Assembly: GCA_017521805.1 (NCBI GenBank)
Contig: JAFXDK010000027.1
Span: 1-33,338, forward strand
Source of the DNA: Ruminococcus sp.
GTDB taxonomy: Bacteria; Bacillota; Clostridia; Oscillospirales; Ruminococcaceae
Length of the DNA: 33,338 nt
Reading direction: 5' to 3'
The notes beneath the pieces were generated by a model. It did not search any database and had not been told where the DNA came from. It saw nothing but the letters and a program-made list of their open reading frames with translations. Shown here one piece after another: positions 1 through 9,058 of this stretch; the first letter of the stretch is position 1, and each line of letters starts with the position of its first letter. The position numbers and the translations under genes were made by a program.

Positions 1-162
1 GCCAAAAAGACGAAAGCAGAAAGGAAATTTATCAAGGAAGAAAAACGCAGGAATGCTGTCGCATTTCAAGTTTTTCTGACGCAGAGAAATTTTCTTTATG
101 CCGAGTATTTGATGGCAAGGTTTAGTTGGGGGAGCAATAGTGTCCCTCGTCCGAAATTATAG
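1..162 (+). other. Open frame at window edge, possibly the 3' end of an unidentified gene
   Basis: Plus-strand frame 1 stays open from the first base to a TAG at 160-162. The predicted tail is rich in Lys/Arg and then aromatic, ending SWGSNSVPRPKL, and it overlaps the 3' end of recN by 6 bases. No start codon with a ribosome-binding site is visible because the frame runs off the edge. I recognise no family. It could be the end of a convergent gene or a chance open frame in an intergenic repeat. No convincing terminator for recN is visible here on the minus strand. Confidence 0.15.
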
Positions 163-1818
163 CTCAGCAGCCTTTCTGAGTTCGTCCACAGCGGCTTTTA
201 TCACAAGCTCACCGGGATTGTCTCCGCCCATAATACGCGCAATTTCAGCTGTTCTGCCGCTGAAATCAAGCTGTGTGACGCTGGTTTCCGTTCTGCCGTC
301 CACCAGATTTTTTTCAATCATAAGGTGATTGTCAGCCATAACAGCAATCTGCGAAAGATGAGTTACGCATATAACCTGCCGTACCTTGCCTATCTCTTTC
401 AGCTTTATGCCGATTTTCTGAGCCGCTTTGCCGCTTACGCCTGTATCAATTTCGTCGAAAATCATGGTATCTATGCTGTCTCTGTCGGCAATAACGCTTT
501 TCAGAGCAAGCATAACACGGGATAACTCGCCTCCCGAAGCAATTTTCGAAATTGGCTTGGGTTCTTCACCCTTGTTTGCGGATATGAGAAATTCCACCGT
601 ATCCATTCCGCTTACTGTAAGCTTACCCTTTTCGTGACGTACTGCAAGAACAACTCCTGCCATATTGAGAAATTCAAGCTCCTCAGTAACGCGGCTAACA
701 AAGCGTTCTGCGGTCTGCTCGCGGTAGTCGTAAAGAGCCTTTGCCTGTTCAGTAACCTTGCGGAGCAGTTCTTCACGCTTGTCCGCAAGAAGCTTAATTT
801 CGCTGTCGCTGTCCTGTAATCGTGTAAGCTCATCGCAGGCATCGTCATACATTTTTACAAGCTCTGCGGAATCAGCCATATACTTGCGTTTAACCTTGTT
901 AATCGCTCCCAGACGCTCACGGAGATACTCCACGCGCTGACCGTCAAGCTCAGCTTTATCGGCGATTTTTTCAAGCTCAGAGGCGATATCCGAAAGCTCT
1001 ATTTCAACAGCCGAAAGCCTGTCATACAAAGCCGATACCTCCGCTGAATCGTCGGTAAGAGAGGATATTTCCCCCTCTGCCGCCGCAATGATATCATTTG
1101 CCCCGTCATCGCCCTTTATAGCCTGTACAGCGGAATTTATAGCAGATATGATACGCTGTGAGTTATTTGCCGCCGCATATTCCTTTTCAAGTTCGTCGTC
1201 CTCACCTGCTTCAAGGTCAAGAGCGCCAACGTCCTTGACAATTTCACTGAGATGACGTATACGCTCAATACGGGACTGCTCCTGTTTTTTCAGTTCACCA
1301 AGCCGACGAGCTGTACTCTGCAATTCGCGGAATGTAACACGATAAGCGTCAAGTAAGCTGTTATCGCCGCTGAAATCGTCCAGAATCTCCATATGCCTTT
1401 CGCTGTCAAGGAGAATCTGATTATCGTGCTGACCGTGAATATTTATCATCATACCGCCGATTTCTTTCAGCAGGGAAGCCGAAGCTGTCCTGCTGTTTAT
1501 TCGTGCCACGCTTCCGCCGTCAGCGTTGATTTCACGGGTAACGGTTATTTCATTGTTTTCGTGGTCAATGCCCAGTTCATCAAGCTTATTGCAGACCTCA
1601 GGAGAAAGCTCCGTAAAAAGAGCCGTAATTATAGCCTTATCACAGCCTGTGCGGACAATATCCTTACTACACCGCTGTCCCAGAACAGCATTTATTCCGT
1701 TGATAAGTATGGATTTACCTGCTCCCGTTTCGCCTGTAAATATATTAAGCCTTTTCTCCAGCGGTATTACGGATTCCCTGATTACCGCAAGATTTCTGAT
1801 ATAAAGCTCCTTTAACAT
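157..1818 (-). CDS. recN: DNA repair protein RecN
   Basis: RecN is an SMC-like cytosolic ATPase that acts early in double-strand break repair and holds DNA ends together. Seen: Walker A GETGAGKS at residues 29-36, a long central coiled-coil-prone segment (about 150-370) rich in Glu, Leu and Lys, the ABC signature SGGELSRVMLALK near 445, and Walker B MIFDEIDTGVSG near 470. At 553 aa it matches the usual 550-570 aa. It is the last gene of the housekeeping run, 18 bases after argR, the same neighbour as in Bacillus subtilis. Only a weak ribosome-binding site precedes the ATG. The family assignment is secure. Confidence 0.97.
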   Translation of the reverse strand: MLKELYIRNLAVIRESVIPLEKRLNIFTGETGAGKSILINGINAVLGQRCSKDIVRTGCDKAIITALFTELSPEVCNKLDELGIDHENNEITVTREINADGGSVARINSRTASASLLKEIGGMMINIHGQHDNQILLDSERHMEILDDFSGDNSLLDAYRVTFRELQSTARRLGELKKQEQSRIERIRHLSEIVKDVGALDLEAGEDDELEKEYAAANNSQRIISAINSAVQAIKGDDGANDIIAAAEGEISSLTDDSAEVSALYDRLSAVEIELSDIASELEKIADKAELDGQRVEYLRERLGAINKVKRKYMADSAELVKMYDDACDELTRLQDSDSEIKLLADKREELLRKVTEQAKALYDYREQTAERFVSRVTEELEFLNMAGVVLAVRHEKGKLTVSGMDTVEFLISANKGEEPKPISKIASGGELSRVMLALKSVIADRDSIDTMIFDEIDTGVSGKAAQKIGIKLKEIGKVRQVICVTHLSQIAVMADNHLMIEKNLVDGRTETSVTQLDFSGRTAEIARIMGGDNPGELVIKAAVDELRKAAEL

Positions 1819-1836
1819 CGACCGTTGACCTGCTTT

Positions 1837-2271
1837 CTACAGTATATCGTTTCTGAATTTCTTTGCCAGTTTTTTCGCGTCTGCTTCACTGCGGACAAGT
1901 ATGAATATTGTATCATCCCCTGCAATTGTGCCCACAACTCCCTCATGTCTGACAGAGTCTATAGCGGCACAAGTACCCTGCGCCATACCTGCGCGGCATT
2001 TCAGAACTATGGTATTCAGCGCATAGTCTACATCTACAACCGCCTCTGAAAAGATTCCCTTTTCCACAGCTGCCGCCGGAGGAAGTGTATACCTGTATAC
2101 CCCGTTTTCATCACGGAGCTTCACAAGGGAAAGCTGCTGAATATCACGGGAAAGAGTCGCCTGCGTGACGCTTATCCCCCTTTCGCTGAGAAGCTGTATA
2201 AGCTGTTCCTGAGTAGATACAGGGATATCGTTAATTAATTCAAGTATAATATCACGGCGGTTATTCTTCAT
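1837..2271 (-). CDS. argR: Arginine repressor ArgR/AhrC
   Basis: This is the hexameric transcription factor that senses L-arginine and represses arginine biosynthesis. Residues 1-65 form the winged helix-turn-helix domain (SVTQATLSRDIQQLSLVK is the typical recognition segment). Residues 75-144 form the oligomerisation and arginine-binding core, with the hallmark GTIAGDDTIFIL. The 144 aa length is normal (about 150). It starts 7 bases after the nadK stop, with GAGGA just upstream of the ATG. Its place between tlyA/nadK and recN follows the standard Firmicutes order. No arginine biosynthesis gene is in the window, so its targets lie elsewhere. Confidence 0.96.
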   Translation of the reverse strand: MKNNRRDIILELINDIPVSTQEQLIQLLSERGISVTQATLSRDIQQLSLVKLRDENGVYRYTLPPAAAVEKGIFSEAVVDVDYALNTIVLKCRAGMAQGTCAAIDSVRHEGVVGTIAGDDTIFILVRSEADAKKLAKKFRNDIL

Positions 2272-2278
2272 ACTATCC

Positions 2279-3121
2279 TCACTTTATTGGTTTGCACATT
2301 TTCCTGCACAGAGAATCATGGAACGCGTTGTCTATTAAATCAACAAAATTAAGGGTATGACTTCCCCTCATAATCTCAATAGATTCATTTTCAGCCATTC
2401 TGTATTCAAGTTCTCCGTCAATACTGATAATCAGCGATGTTTCACCTGCTGTTCTGTCAGTGAGAGTGAGCTTTCTGTCAGGTGAAAAAAGCGTTGCCCT
2501 TGCAAAAAGGGAATGGGGACATATCAGCGTCATCTCAATGCATTGCAGGTCTGGTTCGATTACAGGGCCTCCTGCTGAAAGGGCGTATGCCGTAGAACCT
2601 GAGGGAGTGCTGAAAAGTACACCGTCCGCGCGGTATTTTCCTATGAGATAGCCGTCTGCCTCAACATCGAAATCACATATTCTGAAAGTTGCAGATTTTG
2701 CAGAAACTTCATTGAGCGCTGTATACACTCTGTCATGTATTACAACATCAATAGTCATACGTCGTGATATGCTGTAATCCCCTGTTTTAAGCCTTTTCAG
2801 CGCGTCAAGCTGATTAGCTTCAAGAGCCGCCATAAAGCCGAGGGTTCCCGTATTTATCCCCAGAAGCTTTGTATCTGTACCAACGAGAAGCTTTGCGCAT
2901 CTGAGAATTGTGCCGTCACCGCCGATAGCAATAAAGAAATCGGCAGTTCCCACAAGCTTATTTATATCTTCAAAAATAACAAAGGGCTTATCATCAAATT
3001 CCTTAGTATACTCGCGGCTTATCACAACTCCGATATCAACGGAATGGAGTATATCACAGACTTTTCTGGCACAGCCCAGTGCATTTTTCTTTTGAAAATT
3101 AGGATAAAGTACAGCTATCAT
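2279..3121 (-). CDS. nadK: NAD kinase
   Basis: Phosphorylates NAD to NADP in the cytosol. Seen: the catalytic GGDG motif at residues 67-70, NTGTLGF at about 90-96, and STPSGSTAY at 171-179, all diagnostic of the PpnK/NadK family. The length (280 aa) is typical. AGGAGG lies 5-6 bases before the ATG, making the start secure. It sits 9 bases after tlyA and 7 bases before argR. In B. subtilis nadK is not in this cluster, but tlyA-nadK-argR-recN is a common arrangement in Clostridia (from family knowledge). Confidence 0.97.
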   Translation of the reverse strand: MIAVLYPNFQKKNALGCARKVCDILHSVDIGVVISREYTKEFDDKPFVIFEDINKLVGTADFFIAIGGDGTILRCAKLLVGTDTKLLGINTGTLGFMAALEANQLDALKRLKTGDYSISRRMTIDVVIHDRVYTALNEVSAKSATFRICDFDVEADGYLIGKYRADGVLFSTPSGSTAYALSAGGPVIEPDLQCIEMTLICPHSLFARATLFSPDRKLTLTDRTAGETSLIISIDGELEYRMAENESIEIMRGSHTLNFVDLIDNAFHDSLCRKMCKPIK

Positions 3122-3130
3122 TTTTTCCTC

Positions 3131-3916
3131 CTAAAGTTGAGTAAAGGCTTCTTCCACAATTGCTCTGAAATCCTGCTCCGACGGTATTTGCTGAGTTTTT
3201 GAAAGCTTTACCAGATACTCGATATTTCCGCTTCCGCCTTTTATTGGAGAATAGGTATATCCCATAGGAACAAGCCCAGTCAGCCTGATAAAGCTGTCGA
3301 TTTCGCTGAGAATACGCATATGGACTTTTCTGTCCTTTACGATTCCCCTCTTGCCGATATCGCTCTTGCCTGTCTCAAACTGCGGCTTTATAAGCACAGC
3401 GGCAGTTCCGTCCTCTTTAAGCAGTTCGCTGATTTTCGGCAGTATTTTTGTTACAGATATAAAAGAAACATCAGTGCATACAAAATCCACTGCACCGCCG
3501 ATATCCTCAGCTGCAACAGCGCGTATATCCGTATTTTCCATATTCACAACACGGCTGTCACGGCGTAAGGATTCCGCAAGCTGACCGTGTCCCACATCTA
3601 CGGCATAGACTTTTTCAGCGCCGTGCTGAATCATATACTCGGTAAAGCCGCCTGTAGAAGCGCCGATATCAAGGCATCTCAGACCTTCGAAATTCAGGGA
3701 GAAATACTCCGCCGCCCTTTCGAGCTTTAACGCACCTCTGCCAACATATAATTCCTGCTCTGCGGATTCAATAGCGTCCTCTGCCGAAACCTTTGCGGAG
3801 GATTTTTTTGCCGTTTTGCCGTTGACAGTAACAGCTCCCGATTTTATCATTTCCTTTGCTCGCTCACGGCTTCGAGCGATACCTCTTGCCACAAGCTCAG
3901 CGTCAAGCCGTGCCAT
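3131..3916 (-). CDS. tlyA: TlyA-family rRNA 2'-O-methyltransferase
   Basis: A homologue of TlyA/YqxC, which methylates the 2'-O of cytidines in rRNA; it is often mislabelled haemolysin. An N-terminal S4 RNA-binding domain (about 1-62, MARLDAELVARGIARSRERA) is followed by an FtsJ-like Rossmann methyltransferase (about 75-245) with the SAM-binding run CLDIGASTGGF. The K-D-K-E tetrad can be traced in LKLERA, CTDVSF, LIKPQFE and GNIEYLV. The 261 aa length is normal. The start overlaps the dxs end by 14 bases, implying translational coupling. Activity on both rRNA subunits is not predictable from sequence alone. Confidence 0.93.
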   Translation of the reverse strand: MARLDAELVARGIARSRERAKEMIKSGAVTVNGKTAKKSSAKVSAEDAIESAEQELYVGRGALKLERAAEYFSLNFEGLRCLDIGASTGGFTEYMIQHGAEKVYAVDVGHGQLAESLRRDSRVVNMENTDIRAVAAEDIGGAVDFVCTDVSFISVTKILPKISELLKEDGTAAVLIKPQFETGKSDIGKRGIVKDRKVHMRILSEIDSFIRLTGLVPMGYTYSPIKGGSGNIEYLVKLSKTQQIPSEQDFRAIVEEAFTQL

Positions 3917-5795
3917 TACTGCCGCCTCCGTTTTTTATAATTTCAGCCATTTTATCACAGCTCATTCCAAGCTTATCCAATGCCGATTTAACAGTAGCCT
4001 GCTTTACGAATCCCTTTGCCGCAATGCGTCTGTAATCGCCCTTATAACCTGCCTCCATGAGCAGACTGCCGAATTTTTCGGAAATACTGCCATAACCCAC
4101 AGCTTCCTCGAAAAAGATTATCCGCTTATATCTCATAGCCTTGCAGACAAGTTCAAGCTCTACAGGGAAGATTTTCGTAAGTTTCAGTATATCACATGGC
4201 AAATCTTTTTTAAGCGCTTCTACAGCTTTGTATGCCTCGCAGAAAATTCTGCCGTAGGATATAACGAGGGTATCACTTTTTCCGTTGCTGATAAAACTGT
4301 AGTCAGAACTGTTTACACCACATTTTACAGCATTGTCCTCCACGCCTCTGGGATATCTTACAGCCGCAAGATACTTTTCGTCGTATATGGCTTTTTTAAG
4401 GCATATTTTCAATTCCTCATAGTTTGAGGGGGAATATATAACCGTATCAGGTATAGTCGTCAGCATGGGTACATCAAACAACCCCTGATGAGTTTCTCCG
4501 TCCTCGCCTACAATTCCTGCGCGGTCGATTCCGAGAACAAGGTGAAGTCCACCTATTGCCACATCATGTATAAGCTGGTCGTAGGCTCTCTGTAAGAATG
4601 TGGAATATACCGCAAATACAGGGATTTGTCCCATTGCCGCAAGTCCGCCGCCAAATGTTACCGCGTGCTGTTCGGCGATTCCCACATCATAAAAGCGATT
4701 TGGCAGCTTTTTCCCGAAATATTGCAGTCCCGTGCCGTATTTCATAGCCGCTGTTATGGCGCAGATACGCTCATCATCCTCCGCAAGACGCAGAAGCTCT
4801 CTGCCGAAAACAGTGGAATAGTTTTCACCGGCGGATATTTCAGGATTTCCGGATTCAACGTCAAAGCGCGATATACCATGATATTCTCCGGGATTTTTCT
4901 CAGCAGGGAGATATCCCTTGCCCTTCACAGTCTTGACATGAACGAATACAGGACGGTGATATGATTTCGCCATTCTCATAGCCTGTTCCATATCTTTCAG
5001 GCTGTGACCGTTTATTGGTCCGAGATAAATAAATCCCATATCCTCAAAGAGATTTCTTTGGAGTACCGTTGACTTTATAGCGTCCTTGACATATTTCATA
5101 CCCTTAGCCGCCTTTGAGCCTACTACAGGTATCTTGTTCAGTTTCTGTTCAACCTTGCGCTTTGTATCCAGATATTCCTCAGAATTACGCAGCCCTGTCA
5201 GATATTTTTCAAGAGAACCCACACTTTTGGAAATCGACATATTATTATCGTTGAGTATGACAATAAGATTGCTTTCTGTATTGTGACAGCAGTTGTTCAT
5301 AGCCTCATAGACCATACCACCTGTCATTGCACCATCACCGATTACTGCAACTGTATAATTATCCTTGCCCTGTAAACGCATAGCCTCAGAAATTCCGCAA
5401 GCAACGGAAAGAGAATTACTGCTGTGACCTGCTATAAAGGTATCGTGAACCGATTCAGAGGGCTTTGGAAATCCTGATAATCCGCTTTCCTGACGGATAG
5501 TGGAAAATTTATCTACTCTGCCTGTAAGAAGCTTGTGTACATAAGCCTGATGTCCTACGTCCCAGACGATTTTATCCTCTGGGGATTTGAAATTGCGGTG
5601 TATTGACATTGTAAGCTCCACAACTCCCAGATTTGAAGCAAGGTGCCCTCCTGTTGAAGCTACGGTATCAATAAGAATTTTTCTTATATCACAGCAGAGT
5701 TGTCCGCACTGCCCGAGAGAGAGCCTTTTCAGGTCGGCAGGCAGATTAAGCTCTGAAAGGCTTACTCTGCCGCCGTTTTTTATAAATTCACTCAT
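3903..5795 (-). CDS. dxs: 1-deoxy-D-xylulose-5-phosphate synthase
   Basis: Thiamine-diphosphate enzyme that condenses pyruvate and glyceraldehyde 3-phosphate, the first step of the MEP isoprenoid pathway. Seen: the ThDP motif GDGAMTGGM with downstream LNDNNMSIS, the transketolase pyrimidine-domain segment IAEQHAVTFGGGLA, and DRAGIVGEDGETHQG. The 630 aa length is full. It lies directly after ispA, so precursor synthesis and prenyl chain elongation are co-transcribed. The ribosome-binding site is weak (CGGAACGA), and the 46-base ispA-dxs gap contains only a 4-bp mini-hairpin. Confidence 0.98.
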   Translation of the reverse strand: MSEFIKNGGRVSLSELNLPADLKRLSLGQCGQLCCDIRKILIDTVASTGGHLASNLGVVELTMSIHRNFKSPEDKIVWDVGHQAYVHKLLTGRVDKFSTIRQESGLSGFPKPSESVHDTFIAGHSSNSLSVACGISEAMRLQGKDNYTVAVIGDGAMTGGMVYEAMNNCCHNTESNLIVILNDNNMSISKSVGSLEKYLTGLRNSEEYLDTKRKVEQKLNKIPVVGSKAAKGMKYVKDAIKSTVLQRNLFEDMGFIYLGPINGHSLKDMEQAMRMAKSYHRPVFVHVKTVKGKGYLPAEKNPGEYHGISRFDVESGNPEISAGENYSTVFGRELLRLAEDDERICAITAAMKYGTGLQYFGKKLPNRFYDVGIAEQHAVTFGGGLAAMGQIPVFAVYSTFLQRAYDQLIHDVAIGGLHLVLGIDRAGIVGEDGETHQGLFDVPMLTTIPDTVIYSPSNYEELKICLKKAIYDEKYLAAVRYPRGVEDNAVKCGVNSSDYSFISNGKSDTLVISYGRIFCEAYKAVEALKKDLPCDILKLTKIFPVELELVCKAMRYKRIIFFEEAVGYGSISEKFGSLLMEAGYKGDYRRIAAKGFVKQATVKSALDKLGMSCDKMAEIIKNGGGSNGTA

Positions 5796-5841
5796 TTTAT
5801 CGTTCCGTGAAAACGGTATACGCCGTATTCACAAACTCCTT

Positions 5842-6732
5842 TTAGTATTTGCGCTTGAGAAGCTTTTCTGTAAGCGTTACAAGGAACTCATTGTCGCGAA
5901 TTGCGCTAAGCCATTCCAGAGCCTCTGATGTCGCCTTATCAGCGGCTTCCTTTGCCTTTTCAATGCCGAAAAGGGATACATAAGTATTCTTATTTGAAGC
6001 CTCATCGCTTCCCACAGGCTTTCCAAGCTCCTCAGTGGTACTTGTTACATCAAGGATATCATCAATAAGCTGGAAAGCAAAGCCAAGACGGAGACCGTAT
6101 TCAGCGGCTGCTCTGATTGTTTCGTTGTCGGCATCAGCACAGATAGCGCCCATTACGCAGGATACAGCTATAAGCTGACCTGTCTTGCAACGATAGAGAT
6201 TTCTGAGGTTATCCTCATCAACGTTGTCACACTTTTCATTTTCCATATCAATTACCTGTCCGCCAATCATACCGTCTCTGCCCACAGAGTTTGCAAGTAC
6301 TGAGATAATAAGCACTTTCTGCTCTGGAGTGAGATGCTGAGCGTCAGCAATAATCTCAAAGGGAAGAACAGCAAGAGCATCTCCTGCAAGAATAGCCATT
6401 GCTTCGCCGAAAGCCTTATGGCATGATGGTTTGCCTCTGCGGAAATCATCGTTATCCATAGCAGGCAGGTCATCATGAATCAGAGAAAAGGTATGTACCA
6501 TTTCAATAGCACAGGCAGGTGCGGAAGATGCCTCAATCATACCGCCGAGTGCCTCACAGAAAGCATGTACAAGAACAGGACGAAGTCTCTTTCCGCCCGC
6601 ACGGAGAGAGTAGTTCATAGCGTCGATAAGCTTAACCTGCGGTCTGTTTTCATGGCTGTAGTTGTTGAAATTCTTCAGTTCCTTTTCAATGTAGTCAACA
6701 TAGGATTTCATTTTTTCTTCAAAGTTTTTCAT
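5842..6732 (-). CDS. ispA: Polyprenyl synthetase, probable farnesyl diphosphate synthase
   Basis: A trans-prenyltransferase making C15 (possibly C20) diphosphates for quinone, undecaprenyl and carotenoid-type products. The first aspartate-rich motif lies in HDDLPAMDNDDFRRGKPS and the second in FQLIDDILDVT. The 296 aa length fits IspA/YqiD. GGAGG precedes the ATG by about 9 bases and lies inside the xseB 3' end. Only 1 base separates the genes. Chain length cannot be settled from sequence; the context (dxs, xseAB, nusB) is that of ispA in Firmicutes. Confidence 0.94.
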   Translation of the reverse strand: MKNFEEKMKSYVDYIEKELKNFNNYSHENRPQVKLIDAMNYSLRAGGKRLRPVLVHAFCEALGGMIEASSAPACAIEMVHTFSLIHDDLPAMDNDDFRRGKPSCHKAFGEAMAILAGDALAVLPFEIIADAQHLTPEQKVLIISVLANSVGRDGMIGGQVIDMENEKCDNVDEDNLRNLYRCKTGQLIAVSCVMGAICADADNETIRAAAEYGLRLGFAFQLIDDILDVTSTTEELGKPVGSDEASNKNTYVSLFGIEKAKEAADKATSEALEWLSAIRDNEFLVTLTEKLLKRKY

Positions 6733-6733
6733 A

Positions 6734-6916
6734 TCATTTTTCCTCCGTTATTTTTATTTTTGCGCTTTCAAGCTGATTTCTGCAAAGAGCGGAGATTTTC
6801 ACGCCCTCGCCGTACAGCTCAACTGTTTTTTCCAACGGAACATCGCCTTTCTCAAGTTCCAAAACGATATCCGCAAGTTTTTTCAGATTTTCTTCAAAAG
6901 TTTCCTTGTTTTCCAT
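6734..6916 (-). CDS. xseB: Exodeoxyribonuclease VII small subunit
   Basis: Small helical subunit that binds several-fold to XseA to form exonuclease VII, which degrades single-stranded DNA. The sequence KETFEENLKKLADIVLELEKGDVPLEKTVELYGEG (given here in family terms as the two-helix XseB core) spans most of its 60 residues; that is slightly shorter than the 70-85 usual. I chose the ATG at 6,916, one base after the xseA stop. A GTG at 6,925, overlapping xseA by 8 bases, is the alternative and would add three residues. Neither has a strong ribosome-binding site, so coupling to xseA is likely. Confidence 0.9.
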   Translation of the reverse strand: MENKETFEENLKKLADIVLELEKGDVPLEKTVELYGEGVKISALCRNQLESAKIKITEEK

Positions 6917-6917
6917 A

Positions 6918-8114
6918 TTATTCACCGTTTACATCGATTATTTCAGCTGTTGCAGTTCCCTTATCAAAACGCAAAGTTATTTCCTGTCCCACTGTCAAAT
7001 CAGCTGAATCCCTTACAAGATCATCGCCCTTGTATACAAGAGAATAACCTCTTGCCATAACTTTAAGGGGACTGAGGCTGTCAAGCTTTGCCGCTTTTTC
7101 AGCAAGCTGAGCGGAACATCTGTCAAAATTACGTTTTACAGCTGTTTCTGCACGATTTTGCAGATTCGCCAGTCTTTCCTCCATAAGCTTCAGCCTGTTT
7201 TCAGGTGACTGCGCCGAAAGTTTTGCAGATAAAGAATTGTATGTGCCTAATTTTTTTTCAACTGCCGCCATAGCCGCCTTTTCACAGCGTCTTTCATAGC
7301 CGTTTATATACTCCCTCAACTGCGAAATATCGGGAGATGCAAGCTCTGCCGCCGCTGAGGGAGTAGGAGCTCTCATATCTGCGGCAAGGTCGGTGAGAGT
7401 AAAATCCACCTCGTGTCCCACTGCGGAAATAACAGGGATTTTACAATTGTATACAGCTCTTGCAACAGCTTCTGTATTGTATGCGGACAAATCCTCGGAA
7501 GAACCGCCGCCTCTGCCCACAATTACAACATCACAGCCTGCGGCTTCTGCTTTGAGGATTCCCTGACATATAGACATAGGCGCTGCTTCACCCTGCACAA
7601 GAGCGTCAATGGTATACAGCTCACAAAGGGGATATCTTCGGGATAATACGTTTATGATATCCTGCACAGCCGCACCGCTGAGAGAAGTTACAGCGCCGAT
7701 TTTCTTCGGCATATAGGGCAGACTGCGTTTGTGCTCCTCAGCGAATATACCCTCAGCCGCAAGCTTTTTTTTCAGCTGTTCAAGAGCAACACTTGCCTTG
7801 CCTGCGCCCTCGGGAATAACATCATTTACATAAAGCTGATACACGCCGTCACGCTCATATACGGCTATACTTCCCGAAGCCACAACAGACATTCCGTCCT
7901 CAGGCTGAAATTTCAGCCTTGAAGCCGCCGAAGCAAACATGACAGCTTTCAGCGTGCTTTCCTTATCTTTAAGGGAAAAATAGCAGTGACCACTTTTGTA
8001 ATGACATATAAAATCAGTAATTTCACCTTTTACCATAATTCCCTGCAAAATCCTGTCACTTTTCAGCTTTGAGGCGATATATTTATTTACCTGTGTTACC
8101 GTGATTACCGGCAT
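6918..8114 (-). CDS. xseA: Exodeoxyribonuclease VII large subunit
   Basis: Catalytic subunit of exonuclease VII. An N-terminal OB-fold (about 5-100: ITVTQVNKYIASKLKSD, VKGEITDF) is followed by the nuclease core with the signatures IGAVTSLSGAAVQDI, VVIVGRGGGSSEDL and PVISAVGHEVDFTLTD. A coiled-coil-prone C-terminus (about 270-370) binds XseB. The 398 aa length is slightly shorter than the E. coli protein, as in other Clostridia. The start overlaps the preceding gene by 10 bases, with GGAGTGAAG upstream. Confidence 0.97.
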   Translation of the reverse strand: MPVITVTQVNKYIASKLKSDRILQGIMVKGEITDFICHYKSGHCYFSLKDKESTLKAVMFASAASRLKFQPEDGMSVVASGSIAVYERDGVYQLYVNDVIPEGAGKASVALEQLKKKLAAEGIFAEEHKRSLPYMPKKIGAVTSLSGAAVQDIINVLSRRYPLCELYTIDALVQGEAAPMSICQGILKAEAAGCDVVIVGRGGGSSEDLSAYNTEAVARAVYNCKIPVISAVGHEVDFTLTDLAADMRAPTPSAAAELASPDISQLREYINGYERRCEKAAMAAVEKKLGTYNSLSAKLSAQSPENRLKLMEERLANLQNRAETAVKRNFDRCSAQLAEKAAKLDSLSPLKVMARGYSLVYKGDDLVRDSADLTVGQEITLRFDKGTATAEIIDVNGE

Positions 8115-9058
8115 TTTTCTTCACTCCATTTCAGATATGCGAATAATGCCGTTCCTGCCGCATTATCGCAGGAAAACTGCGGCTGTGCAAAGGAAGCGTC
8201 ACTGAATCGGGAAATAATTTGTCTGCGTATGAGCATATCCGACATAACCCCTCCTGCATACACAAGAGGCAATCTGCCATGCTTTTCTATGGCATAATCC
8301 GTCATGGAAATAATCACAGCGGAAATATAATCAAGGCAGTATGCCGCCGTATTTTCTGGGGATTCGCCGCTGTCAAGCATAGCCTTGCACTTGTTTTCAA
8401 CTCCTGAAAGACAGCAGTTTCCGTCTTTCAGTACAGGCTTTATTTTCTGGTGCTTATCAGCTTTTTCCGCAAGCTTTTCCAGTTGAATACCGCAGGGGAA
8501 ATCAAGTCCCAGCATAAGCCCCACGCGGTCAACAGCCTGTCCTCCATTTAGGTCAAGGGAAGTGGCTATAGTACTGATTTTCAGTATCATGTCTGTATCA
8601 GGCTCACAGAGCAGACAATCTGTAGTTCCGCCGCTTACATGAAAAGCGATAAAGGGCTCTCTGATAAGCTCAAGCCTGTCCGCAGAGTAAAGAGCGGCAA
8701 GGATATGCCCCACCTGATGAGATGTGGTATACATTGGTATCTTTTCAATAGCTGAGTAACTGCGCACAAATCCCTCACCGCAGAGAAAACAGGGCATATA
8801 CGAACCCTCAATATTTCTTGGTCGTGCAGATGCCGCCGCCGCTGTAATTTTTCCGATATCCTCAGCTGCAAACAGTCCCTCTATCATATCAGGTAACTGC
8901 TTTGTGTGATGAAATACCGCGTCACTCTGGCGAAGTCCAAGTGCTCCGCTTTTTACAGGCAGGAGCTTTTTTTGCTGGACTATTCTGTTTTCTTCGCTGA
9001 TATATACTGCTGCGGAGGTTGTATAATTACTTGTATCAATACCGAGAAACTCAGGCAT
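8105..9058 (-). CDS. Kae1/TsaD-like (peptidase M22 family) paralogue
   Basis: An ASKHA-fold protein of the Kae1/TsaD/YgjD family, formerly called O-sialoglycoprotein endopeptidase. Visible hallmarks are the N-terminal LGIDTSNYTTSAA, the metal-binding pair HQVGH (114-118), VSGGTTD (141-147), LNGGQAVDRVGLMLG, VYAGGVMSD and the C-terminal CDNAAGTALFAY. I chose the ATG at 9,058: AAGGA lies 8 bases upstream, it overlaps nusB by only 8 bases, and it gives 317 aa. The longer frame from 9,148 would add 30 unrelated residues. It is divergent from housekeeping TsaD (SGGTTD rather than SGGHTQ; no classical IGETRDDAAGEAFDK). Genuine t6A activity is therefore uncertain. Confidence 0.82.
   Translation of the reverse strand: MPEFLGIDTSNYTTSAAVYISEENRIVQQKKLLPVKSGALGLRQSDAVFHHTKQLPDMIEGLFAAEDIGKITAAAASARPRNIEGSYMPCFLCGEGFVRSYSAIEKIPMYTTSHQVGHILAALYSADRLELIREPFIAFHVSGGTTDCLLCEPDTDMILKISTIATSLDLNGGQAVDRVGLMLGLDFPCGIQLEKLAEKADKHQKIKPVLKDGNCCLSGVENKCKAMLDSGESPENTAAYCLDYISAVIISMTDYAIEKHGRLPLVYAGGVMSDMLIRRQIISRFSDASFAQPQFSCDNAAGTALFAYLKWSEEKCR

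Noticed and set aside
3816-4427. 203-codon plus-strand open frame opposite dxs and tlyA
   Set aside because: It overlaps two conserved enzymes on the other strand, has no recognisable motif and no ribosome-binding site.
6475-7047. 190-codon plus-strand open frame opposite ispA, xseB and xseA
   Set aside because: It spans three conserved genes on the opposite strand and shows only shadow composition.
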